From the NCBI RefSeq assembly GCF_022376295.1, contig NZ_CP060140.1, forward strand, positions 1,430,356-1,494,355: a DNA stretch of 64,000 nucleotides, given 5' to 3'. Positions 17,611-25,918 of the stretch are shown piece by piece. Position 1 is the first letter of the stretch. The number at the start of each line of letters is the position of its first letter. The notes beneath the pieces are model-generated. The model saw only the letters and a program-made list of their open reading frames with translations, was not told where the DNA came from and did no database searches. A program made the translations under genes and the position numbers. The stretch comes from Nodularia sphaerocarpa UHCC 0038. Its GTDB lineage: Bacteria > Cyanobacteriota > Cyanobacteriia > Cyanobacteriales > Nostocaceae.

Positions 17611-18222
17611 ATGGAAGGTAAATTAGTCAGTAAAGAACAGCAGAAAGTAATTTTGATTGTCAGCTTAGGATACATTTTGCCCGTTCTCTTGATTTATTTG
17701 GGATTAGTTCCTTTCTCCTGGCGGTTTTATATCCTGATTTTGGCTGCTGTGGCTATTTTAGCGATCGCCCAACTGTATCAATTCTCTCCTAGAGAACTGG
17801 GAATTACAAAACAAAACTTCAGCAGTTCTCTCAGTGCGATCGCTCTACCAACCTTGGCTTCTGCTTTGCTAATGTTGATTTACTATATGATCCAAGGGGC
17901 GCGTATTGATAACTCTGCGTACAGATGGCCTTTCTATATTTTCTTTGTGGCTGTGTCTTCCCCTCTACAAGAGTTTTTATATCGCGGCTTTTTATTCGGT
18001 ATTTTTTCCAGAGCTAAATTAGCGATTTGGTTACAGATTCTACTCTCGACATTACTTTATAGTCTCGTTCATCTCATCTATGAAGATGTACCCACCCTGT
18101 TATCTACATTGATTATTGGTCTATTCTGGGGCTATCACTACGCCAAGTATCGGAATTTATATAGTATCATCATCTGTCACTCGATACTGGGTGCGATCGC
18201 TATCCTAGTTGGACTAGTATAA
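17611..18222 (+). CDS. CPBP-family intramembrane metalloprotease
   Basis: About 203 residues with six to seven hydrophobic helices. The family motifs are present: QEFLYRG (motif 1, normally EExxxR; the first Glu is Gln here), LLYSLVHL with the motif 2 His, and CHSILG (motif 3). The substituted first Glu should lower confidence in catalysis, although the second Glu, the Arg and both His remain. The start is either GTG 17605 or ATG 17611. ATG is used because GGAG at 17597 is better spaced for it. It is translationally coupled to the CHAT gene, giving two membrane proteases in one operon. Confidence 0.8.
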   Translation: MEGKLVSKEQQKVILIVSLGYILPVLLIYLGLVPFSWRFYILILAAVAILAIAQLYQFSPRELGITKQNFSSSLSAIALPTLASALLMLIYYMIQGARIDNSAYRWPFYIFFVAVSSPLQEFLYRGFLFGIFSRAKLAIWLQILLSTLLYSLVHLIYEDVPTLLSTLIIGLFWGYHYAKYRNLYSIIICHSILGAIAILVGLV

Positions 18223-18250
18223 GTCTCAAGAAAATTTTTTTGCGTATTTT

Positions 18251-18276
18251 GCAGCACTGAGGGCTTCTCTGACGTA
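18251..18276 (+). promoter_or_regulatory. ECF-type promoter element upstream of the 99-residue membrane protein
   Basis: GCAGCAC at 18251 and CGTA at 18273 with exactly 15 bases between. The flank CAAGAAAATTTTTTT upstream is also shared with the copy at 18735. The gene starts 36 bp downstream. Confidence 0.65.
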
Positions 18277-18312
18277 TCTATATTGTGAGGGATAAATTAA
18301 GAGAGCTAGATC

Positions 18313-18612
18313 ATGAAGCAAATGATGACTATTTCCGGAGGAATACTCTTCACTGTTGGAATCATATCTCTAATTTTTGCAGGAGGAAGTTTTTATGAGG
18401 TAATTAAATTTCAAAATGAGTTAGAAAGTCGAGGTCAAGCTGAGAAACTAATTCGTCAAGTAACAGAGTTGGATCGGCTCGACGAGAAAGCATTGAAAGA
18501 GAAGCAGGATCTAATGGTTAACTCTCTTGTGATTGCGGGAATTTTCGGTTCTGTTGGTATCGGTCTTGCTCTTGCAGGAAGAACTAAGGCTACACAAGAG
18601 ACTTCCAACTAA
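18313..18612 (+). CDS. Small two-helix membrane protein of unknown function
   Basis: 99 residues. Hydrophobic segments at about residues 6-30 (GGILFTVGIISLIFAGGSFY) and 70-88 (VIAGIFGSVGIGLALAG) flank a charged helix with ELESRGQAEKLIRQ. No family is recognised. It has its own copy of the shared ECF-like promoter and lies directly after the CHAT/CPBP operon, so it probably belongs to the same response. Confidence 0.65.
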   Translation: MKQMMTISGGILFTVGIISLIFAGGSFYEVIKFQNELESRGQAEKLIRQVTELDRLDEKALKEKQDLMVNSLVIAGIFGSVGIGLALAGRTKATQETSN

Positions 18613-18734
18613 AAAAAGATCCCATTACTTTGATCCCAGCACAGGAACGCGGTACTGTAGTCAGATTGAAGATTGCTACCCCGACTATCAAGACCAAAGC
18701 TATATCAGCCCCAAGAAAATTTTTTTCAGTGTTT

Positions 18735-18760
18735 GCAGCACAGTGTAAATCTTAAACGTA
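18735..18760 (+). promoter_or_regulatory. ECF-type promoter element upstream of the 165-residue secreted protein
   Basis: GCAGCAC at 18735 and CGTA at 18757 with 15 bases between. It lies 165 bp before the signal-peptide ATG at 18900, the identical distance seen for the WD40 gene copy at 20441. Confidence 0.65.
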
Positions 18761-18899
18761 CATAGATTGTGAAGGATAAAAAATGAAATTGCAAACATAA
18801 GTCAGAATGTCTGGCGCTATCAGTTTCCCTTCTGTACTTATACTTGCAACCGTCGATTATTCCAGTCACGAAAAGCTACTACTATCAGGGAATATTCCT

Positions 18900-19397
18900 A
18901 TGAAATTCATTGTTGGGTTATCAAGTCTGGCTTTATTTTCCATCTCTAGCATTTCTCCATCTTTAGCCGCAAGTCAATTGGTCAATTCTTCGACAAATCA
19001 ATCTTTACCCAGTACAACAAAAACCATCCAGATTGCTCAAACACGGCGACGTGTCAGTACATATCAAAAAAGAAAACAACAACGTGCAGCTGCGGTTGCC
19101 GCTAGACGTGAACAAGAACGAAGATACTTTCAAAGTCTGACTCCAGAACAACAAAAAGCATATATTGCTCAGAGACGGGCTAGAAACGAACAACAGGCGA
19201 AACAGATGTTACTAATGCTTGGGATATTGGGGGCAGCAATGCAATCCGGAAACTCAGGAACGTCATCTCAACAAACACAAGAATATTACTATAGACAAAA
19301 CACCTCAACACCAAGCTATAACTCCGCTCCCCCACCTGTTGCACCAGTTGGTTCCTTCTACGGAACGGGTCCTGGAGGATCATTCTATGGCAATTAG
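18900..19397 (+). CDS. Secreted Arg/Gln-rich protein of unknown function
   Basis: From the ATG at 18900 the protein has a clear signal peptide (MKFIVGLSSLALFSIS, ending near LAAS). A basic, Gln-rich helical segment (RRVSTYQKRKQQRAAAVAARR) and a Gly/Ser/Tyr/Pro-rich tail follow. The frame is open 93 bp further up to 18807. However, that stretch differs from its duplicate at 20513-20605 mostly at first and second codon positions, so it looks untranslated. Promoter, leader and signal peptide are paralogous to those of the WD40 protein; the mature parts are unrelated. No family is recognised. Confidence 0.65.
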   Translation: MKFIVGLSSLALFSISSISPSLAASQLVNSSTNQSLPSTTKTIQIAQTRRRVSTYQKRKQQRAAAVAARREQERRYFQSLTPEQQKAYIAQRRARNEQQAKQMLLMLGILGAAMQSGNSGTSSQQTQEYYYRQNTSTPSYNSAPPPVAPVGSFYGTGPGGSFYGN

Positions 19398-19475
19398 ACG
19401 AGGACAATAATTGTATCGGGGCGTTATAGGAGTGAGACTAATAACTTTTCAATCTCGCCCCTTCTCTATACTTAC

Positions 19476-19578
19476 AGGACTTACGCAACAATTACCAAAA
19501 ATCTTGATTTATCGTTCGCGTAGCGCATACCGCAAGGGCTGTAGAACGCCAAGAAAACGTAGATTATGCGTAAGTCCT
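19476..19578. repeat. MITE-like element, termini AGGACTTACGCA
   Basis: 103 bp bounded by AGGACTTACGCA and its exact complement TGCGTAAGTCCT. It belongs to the same family as 11571-11661. The interior holds a GCGTAGCGCATACCGCAAGG-type short repeat. Confidence 0.7.
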
Positions 19579-19697
19579 AACTTAATATTTCTCCATCGCA
19601 ACATGAGTATCTTTCTCAATCTATGATATTGACTCATAGGTAATAAGTATTGCAAAGTACTCTTCAAAAAATACTATCTTTGCCAATTCCATATCAA

Positions 19698-20267
19698 ATG
19701 CCAAAATTTATGTTTAAGCTACCAAAAAGGCTAATAAATCTTTCGTTCATAGGTGGTGCGATCGCACTTTTACTTATTCCTGCTACCAGTTCCTATGCCA
19801 CAGACCTTAACAGTATTTTCCTCATCTCCAAGAGTGACAACGGTAATCAAGTACATTATGGTGTACAAACTGATCTAGATTGCTCTTTGAAAACTGCTAA
19901 ACCTGTATACCCCTATTGGAAACTCCAAAATGGTCGTTTAGAACCTCTGCTAGCTATGGAGGTTCCAGCTTTTGGTATCGCCCGCCAATCAGTTTCAGGT
20001 AATGAAGTAGTCATGGAAGTGAACGGCTTCAAAGGACGAGGAATTGCAAAACCAATTATATTTCGGTCTACCCAATCAGCAAATCAAGGGTGTCAAATAT
20101 CAGCTTTTACACAAATCAACGGCGAAGTCACTCAGCTGCTCAAAGTCCATATTGACTTGACTAGAAGCGGTTTCTTTGGGCTTGGTGGTACGGTTCACAG
20201 CATCACATTTTACGGTGCTGATGAAAAGCAGGAAAAGATTGTCTGTAAGTCTAATTGTCGTTTCTAG
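19698..20267 (+). CDS. DUF4833 domain secreted protein
   Basis: About 189 residues with a cleavable-looking signal segment (SFIGGAIALLLIPATSSYA) followed by a DUF4833-like domain: IFLISKSDNGNQVHYGVQ, then conserved DC, PVYPYW and the C-terminal ITFYGAD. Four Cys in the mature part could form disulfides. The start is uncertain: a TTG frame opens at 19650, and ATG 19698 or 19710 are better. No copy of the shared ECF-like promoter was found in front. The function of the family is unknown. Confidence 0.7.
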   Translation: MPKFMFKLPKRLINLSFIGGAIALLLIPATSSYATDLNSIFLISKSDNGNQVHYGVQTDLDCSLKTAKPVYPYWKLQNGRLEPLLAMEVPAFGIARQSVSGNEVVMEVNGFKGRGIAKPIIFRSTQSANQGCQISAFTQINGEVTQLLKVHIDLTRSGFFGLGGTVHSITFYGADEKQEKIVCKSNCRF

Positions 20268-20440
20268 AGCGTCAGCAGACAATAGGTGATGAAGATCTGC
20301 ATCTTTTAGTTGTACTAAGTTTTTCTGGCTACGCTCCCGTAAGGGATACAAAAATCAAATATGAGTTCTATATATCCTTAGGTGTTTAATCCAACTGGCC
20401 TAAAAAATTGTAGGTTGGGGAGATATCTATTTCACTATTT

Positions 20441-20466
20441 GCAGCACGGGATGACTTTCATACGTA
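20441..20466 (+). promoter_or_regulatory. ECF-type promoter element upstream of the WD40 gene
   Basis: GCAGCAC at 20441 and CGTA at 20463 with 15 bases between; the fourth copy in this region. The following ~70 bp are closely similar to those after the copy at 18735, including a five-codon upstream frame starting ATGAAATTGCAA. Confidence 0.65.
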
Positions 20467-20605
20467 TATAAATTGTGAAGCATAGGAAATGAAATTGCAA
20501 AGATAAGTAAGAATGTCTAGCACTATAAATCTCCCTTCTGCAATTATATTTACAAGCATGAATTATCTCAGTTACAAAAAGCTAATACTATCAGGATATA
20601 TTCCT

Positions 20606-21826
20606 ATGAAATTTACTGTTGGGTTAACAAGTCTGGCTTTATTTTCGCTCTCTAGCGTTGCTCCATCTCTAGCTGCAAGTCAATTGGTCAGTCGCTCCGC
20701 CGAATCATCTTTGTCGAGTCAATCTTTACCCAGTGGAGCAAAAACTATCCAGGTAGCTAACTCCTTTAGCTCTATCACCCAAATAATTCATACGCAACAG
20801 AATAATAGCAGGCTTTCGCAGTCCAGTCCAGGCACTCCCAGTGTTAGTGATAGGTATAACCAGCTTGTGCCGATCAGCCCCGCCTATAGAAGAAGACGAT
20901 TGGTAGGACACAGAAGCCATATTTCTGGTCTTAGCTTTAGCCCGAACAGCAATGTTTTAGTAAGTAGTAGTGAAGACGGAACGATCAGACTGTGGAATGT
21001 GTCTTCTGGCTCCTTAATTCGTACCTTGACGGGTCATCGTCAATCTGTCTTTCGAGTAAATTTCAGCCCCAATGGGCGCATTTTAGCTTCTGGGGATGCT
21101 GGAGGAGTGGTTAAACTATGGGATATGCAAACGGGGAAAGAAATCGACTCAATGTGGGCACATGGCAATGGTATTACAGGCATTCAGTTTAGTCCTAATG
21201 CGCCAATCTTAGCTTCCTCTAGTAATGATGGAACTATCAAGATTTGGAGCTTACAAACGGGCAAACGCATTCATACTCTCAGGGGAAAATATGCAACCAT
21301 AAGAAGCATTAGCTTTAGTCCTGATGGACGGTTTATTGTGTCATCTGGCAGCTATAGTCAAACGCTGGGTAGTCAAGGCTCTGACGGGGATATTAAAGTT
21401 TGGGATGTCCAAACAGGATCGGAAATTCGTACCTTAAGAGGGCATAAGGGTAACATTACCAGAGTGCGCTTTAGTCCGAACGGTCGATTTATTGCTTCCA
21501 GTGGTCAGGATGGAACTATTAGACTTTGGAATGCTGGAAATGGGGCAGCAATTCGTACTTTTAGGGGTCATGGAAATTGGGTGAATGACTTCTATTTTAG
21601 CCAAAATGGTGACTTCCTAGTATCTACGAGTCGGGACAAGACCCTTAAATTCTGGGATGTGGAAACAGGAGAAAACTATAGAACTGTTAACTTAGGCGGA
21701 ACCCCTGGTAGTCTCACCCTAAGTCCAAATGGCTATTTTTTAGCCTTTGCCAGCAATGAAAGTACGAATGATCAATACACACACACTGTGACTGTATTTT
21801 CTTCCAGTAGCTTTGATCGCCAATAA
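20606..21826 (+). CDS. Secreted seven-bladed WD40 beta-propeller protein
   Basis: The signal peptide (MKFTVGLTSLALFSLSSVAP, cleaved near LAAS) matches that of the gene at 18900. A low-complexity Ser-rich linker leads into seven WD40 repeats from about residue 100, recognisable by GTIRLWN, GVVKLWD, GTIKIWS, GDIKVWD, GTIRLWN, KTLKFWD and a degenerate last blade. Exported WD40 proteins usually scaffold protein contacts in the periplasm or outside the cell. There is no enzyme domain. The upstream frame to 20513 is open but probably untranslated. The promoter element suggests co-regulation with the sigma factor operon. Confidence 0.8.
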   Translation: MKFTVGLTSLALFSLSSVAPSLAASQLVSRSAESSLSSQSLPSGAKTIQVANSFSSITQIIHTQQNNSRLSQSSPGTPSVSDRYNQLVPISPAYRRRRLVGHRSHISGLSFSPNSNVLVSSSEDGTIRLWNVSSGSLIRTLTGHRQSVFRVNFSPNGRILASGDAGGVVKLWDMQTGKEIDSMWAHGNGITGIQFSPNAPILASSSNDGTIKIWSLQTGKRIHTLRGKYATIRSISFSPDGRFIVSSGSYSQTLGSQGSDGDIKVWDVQTGSEIRTLRGHKGNITRVRFSPNGRFIASSGQDGTIRLWNAGNGAAIRTFRGHGNWVNDFYFSQNGDFLVSTSRDKTLKFWDVETGENYRTVNLGGTPGSLTLSPNGYFLAFASNESTNDQYTHTVTVFSSSSFDRQ

Positions 21827-21887
21827 TAGGGTGGGCGATCGCTATTTTACTGGGAATGTACTGCTAATCAATTTGTAGGAAAAAATA

Positions 21888-22643
21888 ATGTTGAAAATGA
21901 AACGTTTTAACATAGCAAAATTATTAATTACTACCCTAACACTCTTAGTATCCATTCCTAGTCCTGGAATAGCAGCACCCAATATATGTGGAGAATTGGG
22001 AAATTATCGCTATACTAATTTCAGAGATGATGGTTCTGGGAAAAGAAACGGTAGCTATGTGTGTTTTATCGTCAAAGACAGCCCTAATTTGAAAGGTGTA
22101 TTGACTTTAAAGCATCTAAATAACCGTGGAGATTGGGATATTTTAGTCGGTACAAGTTTTGATCCCGCCTCCAAGAAAGTTTATAATTCAATTAATTATC
22201 AAAATAACCGTGGCAGTGTTGATGAGTTGGTATGGCTTCCTGGTAATAGTCATAAAGATTATGTAGTTGTTGCATTTCCTAATTCCAATACACCATCCAA
22301 TGCTTGTCTAGTTTTTCATAGATTTAATAATAACGAAATTATAGGTCAAGCATTGGGTGAGGCTCTAATTAAAGAAGGAGTTAGAAGAATTTTCGGACGT
22401 AATAACCTAAATCAAAAAGAAAACGCTCAATTTGACCGTATCGTAGGTTTAGGGTTTTCCACATTGAGCAGGAATAATCTTGCAGATGTAGGATATGATG
22501 CAGCACTTAACGAGATTAGTATTCAGCTTGGTAATTTTTTGGGAACCGACTCTTGGTTGCTTGACCTTGGTGTCAGCTATTTTGGTAACTACTTAAAAGA
22601 ATCTGGGAGATTTTTGTTTAATAAAAATATGAGATGTAGCTGA
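21888..22643 (+). CDS. Secreted protein of unknown function
   Basis: 251 residues with a signal peptide (KLLITTLTLLVSIPSPGIAA) and a mature part with a few Cys residues. It is mixed alpha/beta by eye and has no recognised family. The start may be ATG 21888 or 21897. It lies 61 bp behind the WD40 gene without a separate ECF-like element, so it may be in the same transcript. The C-terminal half (ALGEALIKEGVRRIFGRNN onward) is helical. Confidence 0.6.
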   Translation: MLKMKRFNIAKLLITTLTLLVSIPSPGIAAPNICGELGNYRYTNFRDDGSGKRNGSYVCFIVKDSPNLKGVLTLKHLNNRGDWDILVGTSFDPASKKVYNSINYQNNRGSVDELVWLPGNSHKDYVVVAFPNSNTPSNACLVFHRFNNNEIIGQALGEALIKEGVRRIFGRNNLNQKENAQFDRIVGLGFSTLSRNNLADVGYDAALNEISIQLGNFLGTDSWLLDLGVSYFGNYLKESGRFLFNKNMRCS

Positions 22644-22686
22644 ATAGACGACACGCAGTCCAGTCTCATAGTTATTTACTCGATTT

Positions 22687-22863
22687 TCAATCATTTCTTT
22701 TGTCAGGAGGATCGCCTTCAAAGGGTTGAACTCCTGTGGCTGGATAGTCGTCATCTCTGGGGCTGAAGATTCTGCTGACTGCTTCTGAGATATAGCTAAT
22801 GACTTGCTGAGGAATATTTCTCATTGATTGCAGTATTTCCCGTGTTTTTCCTGATTTAGACAT
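22687..22863 (-). CDS. Small conserved-looking 58-residue protein
   Basis: A frame starting MSKSGKTREILQSMRNIP and ending with an acidic/proline tail (GVQPFEGDPPDKRND) follows a well-placed GGGAG about nine bases before the ATG. The composition (amphipathic middle QQVISYISEAVSRIF, charged ends) is that of a real small protein, and the frame fills the gap cleanly. The function is unknown. It may be the last gene of the sucrose synthase/GH65 transcript. Confidence 0.65.
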   Translation of the reverse strand: MSKSGKTREILQSMRNIPQQVISYISEAVSRIFSPRDDDYPATGVQPFEGDPPDKRND

Positions 22864-22947
22864 AAAATCGTCTCCCTTAATCTGTATTTATCTGTGTTCA
22901 TCTGTGTAGCCTACGGCAAGCCGCTAACGCGTCTACATCTGTGTTCG

Positions 22948-25875
22948 TTAATTCTTCTGTGCCATAGCTTCCCTCAATTTGTCTTGCAACTCCGCCCACC
23001 TCACACCTGCTAGACTAGGCAAAACAACATGAGCTGCGCCGACGCGTTCTGAGGGACCTAAACCTACAGCCCACATCCCAGCCGCTAAAGCAGCTTCTAC
23101 ACCCGCAGCCGCATCTTCAACCACCAGACATTGCTCTGGTGGGACTCCTAATTGCTCGGCTGCATAGAGAAACAGGTCGGGGGCTGGCTTGGGTTGTTGT
23201 ACACTATAACCATCGGCGATCGCATCTACATGATCAGCAATTCCCAAACGTTCTACAACCACCTGGGCATTTTTACTGGCTGAACCAATGGCGATTTTTA
23301 TACCCTTTTGTCGCAATTCTTCCAATAAAGCGATCGCACCAGGTAACACATCCTTTGGTGTAATATTTTCAATTAGCTCCACATAGTAGCCGTTCTTACG
23401 CTCCAACATTTCCTGAATTTGTGCCTCTGAAAATTTCCTATTCTTAATCATCAGCATCAGAGAAGCCCGACGAGATATACCCCGCAACGCCTCATTAGCT
23501 TGCCGATTAAACTCAATACCCTCCTCATCTGCTAATTTCTGCCAAGCTTGATAGTGATATTCTGCTGTATCAGTTAACACCCCATCTAAATCAAATATCA
23601 CCCCTTGGATCTTAGAAGTGTGGGAAGATGAAGGCGCAAATAAGATAAATCCTTTGTTACTTTCCTCCTGGGTAATTTGGGGACGTAAATCAAACTCATG
23701 CCATTTACCGCGCCAGTGCAGTTTAAACTTCAGTCCTGTCCAACCCTTGGGTAAATGAGGGTTAGCCACAGGGCGACTGTCCCTCAGTTTAATTCCACCA
23801 AAACCAAACACCACAGCTTGCCAAATTCCCCCCGCATTCGCCCCGTGAATCCCATCGGCGGCGTTACCCCGGACATCTTCGAGATCCACCATTGCTGCTT
23901 GCATAAAGCGTTCATAAGCCTCAGCCGACTTGCCTAAATCTGAAGCTAAAATGGCATGAATAGCCGGGCCAAGTGATGAACCATAAGTAATATCAGTGCG
24001 GGGTGCGTAGTAGTCCCAATTTGCTTGTAATGATTTTGGATTGTAGGGAAAATCTCCTAATTCCCGCATTAAGTACAACAGCATCAATACATCTGGCTGC
24101 TTGAGTACCTGCAACTTATTAGTTTTTTCAATACCCAAAATTCCTTGCATCGACTGGGTGCGTGGTTCATAGTCGTTCCAGTTAATATCTTCCAACTGGA
24201 AAAACCCCTCAAACTGCTCAATTAATCCCGTTTCAGCGTCGTAAGGAATCCAAAGTTTAGCAACGATATCTGACCACTGGGTTTTAATCTCAGCCGTGAG
24301 TTGTAATTTATCTTCTAATTCCTGAGCTTGTTCTGGGAAAGTTTGATGCAGCCAATCATCGACTATCAAAGCTTTTTCTAAATGCCATTGTACTATCCGA
24401 TTAGTAAAAGTATTATTGTGGACAAACTCGTGATATTCATCTGCTCCAATCACCCCCCGAATTTCATAGCGGTCTTCTTCAGAATTAAACTCAACTCGAC
24501 TATTCCAAAAAATAGCTGTATCTAAAATAATCTCAGCACCGCACTTTTGCATCCATTCATCATCACTGGTAGCTTGCCAGTAATACCACACAGCATAAGA
24601 AATATCTGAACTAATGTGAATTTCATGGTCACGACACCAAATTCTGATATCTTCACCGTAAAAATCGCTAGGAAGTGACCAACGTGGTGTAACTTCATCC
24701 CCTGTAACCGCACTTTCCCAAGCATACATCGCCCCTTTATAACCATAATGGGATGCCTTGCGTCGCGCACCATTTAAAGTGTGGTAACGATAACTTAATA
24801 AATTCCGGGCTAGAGCTGGTTGGGTGAAAATAAAGAATGGCAGAATAAAAATTTCTGTATCCCAAAAAATGTGACCACGATAGCCAAACCCTGATAGAGT
24901 TTTAGCAGGAATGCTGACTTTCTCATCATCCTTCGGCGCAGCAATTAGCAGTTGAAACAGATTGTAACGCACAGCAAAAGCCGCTTTACTATCACCCTCA
25001 ATCACGATATCGCTATAGTGCCAAATCTCATTCCATGCTTGGGCGTTGGCTTGCAGCAAAGTTAGATAGTCTGGCAATTGCGCGAGTTTTTCTTGCGCTG
25101 CGGGGACTGGTTGGGAAACATCCCGTGAGGTAAAAACTGTGACAGTTTTCTCTACTGTCACCGTCTGCTGTGATGTCGCCAGAAAAGTCGCCGTTAAGGT
25201 AGGGTAGCCAGGGGCTGTATGCACTTGTAAAGCTGTCTCAGTTCCCGATATTGTTACCCTCGCAGCCATACCAATATCAATCCGGGAACCGCGAGTCCGG
25301 CTGTGTAACCAAATTCCTGCTTCGGTTTTACCCTGGTCGATAGCTTCCCAGTGGTTAAAACCTTGATTTTCTGGGTAGCCGTTAATACTAGCCTGAATTT
25401 CAATCATCCCATCAAAATCTACAGGCGTTACTTGGCAGCGTTGCCCTAATACGTGCTGGTCAGCTAAACTGGCAAAGCGTTCAAAGTGAATATCTACAGT
25501 TTTCCCACTGGGGCTGCGCCAACGCACAGAACGGGAGAAAATACCCTGACGTAAATCAAGTTGTCGATCATATCTTAATATCTCTCCCTGCTCCAAACGG
25601 AATTTATCGCCATTGATACTTATTACCAATGGTAGCCAGTCGGGACAATTGGCGAGTTCTGTATAAACTACAGGAACATTATCATAAACACCGTGGATGA
25701 AAGTAGCTGGTAATGCACGAATATAACCTTCCTCAAAACTGCCCCGTGTTCCCAGGTATCCGTTGCCAATTGTGAACACTGTTTCTCTTGAGTGCAACTG
25801 TTCCGGGTCAAATTGAGTCTCAATTAATATCCAATCCGTATAGATAAAATGGTTATTAGGACTGTTTTTATTCAT
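22948..25875 (-). CDS. Glycoside hydrolase family 65 phosphorylase fused to beta-phosphoglucomutase
   Basis: 975 residues from the ATG at 25875, preceded by AAGGGA; a TTG at 25908 is less likely. Residues ~10-740 are a GH65 disaccharide phosphorylase: WDTEIFILPF and the general-acid Glu in GADEYHEF (about 480). Residues ~755-975 are a HAD-family beta-phosphoglucomutase starting FDLDGVLTDTAEYH, with the nucleophile and acid/base Asp pair DxD. The fusion channels beta-glucose 1-phosphate from phosphorolysis of trehalose, maltose or a similar sugar to glucose 6-phosphate. It sits 43 bp behind sucrose synthase, indicating joint disaccharide turnover. The substrate cannot be read from the sequence. 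Confidence 0.9.
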   Translation of the reverse strand: MNKNSPNNHFIYTDWILIETQFDPEQLHSRETVFTIGNGYLGTRGSFEEGYIRALPATFIHGVYDNVPVVYTELANCPDWLPLVISINGDKFRLEQGEILRYDRQLDLRQGIFSRSVRWRSPSGKTVDIHFERFASLADQHVLGQRCQVTPVDFDGMIEIQASINGYPENQGFNHWEAIDQGKTEAGIWLHSRTRGSRIDIGMAARVTISGTETALQVHTAPGYPTLTATFLATSQQTVTVEKTVTVFTSRDVSQPVPAAQEKLAQLPDYLTLLQANAQAWNEIWHYSDIVIEGDSKAAFAVRYNLFQLLIAAPKDDEKVSIPAKTLSGFGYRGHIFWDTEIFILPFFIFTQPALARNLLSYRYHTLNGARRKASHYGYKGAMYAWESAVTGDEVTPRWSLPSDFYGEDIRIWCRDHEIHISSDISYAVWYYWQATSDDEWMQKCGAEIILDTAIFWNSRVEFNSEEDRYEIRGVIGADEYHEFVHNNTFTNRIVQWHLEKALIVDDWLHQTFPEQAQELEDKLQLTAEIKTQWSDIVAKLWIPYDAETGLIEQFEGFFQLEDINWNDYEPRTQSMQGILGIEKTNKLQVLKQPDVLMLLYLMRELGDFPYNPKSLQANWDYYAPRTDITYGSSLGPAIHAILASDLGKSAEAYERFMQAAMVDLEDVRGNAADGIHGANAGGIWQAVVFGFGGIKLRDSRPVANPHLPKGWTGLKFKLHWRGKWHEFDLRPQITQEESNKGFILFAPSSSHTSKIQGVIFDLDGVLTDTAEYHYQAWQKLADEEGIEFNRQANEALRGISRRASLMLMIKNRKFSEAQIQEMLERKNGYYVELIENITPKDVLPGAIALLEELRQKGIKIAIGSASKNAQVVVERLGIADHVDAIADGYSVQQPKPAPDLFLYAAEQLGVPPEQCLVVEDAAAGVEAALAAGMWAVGLGPSERVGAAHVVLPSLAGVRWAELQDKLREAMAQKN

Positions 25876-25918
25876 CGCGAATCCCTTGGCTAAATTCAAA
25901 ATTATCAATAAAAAGGTT

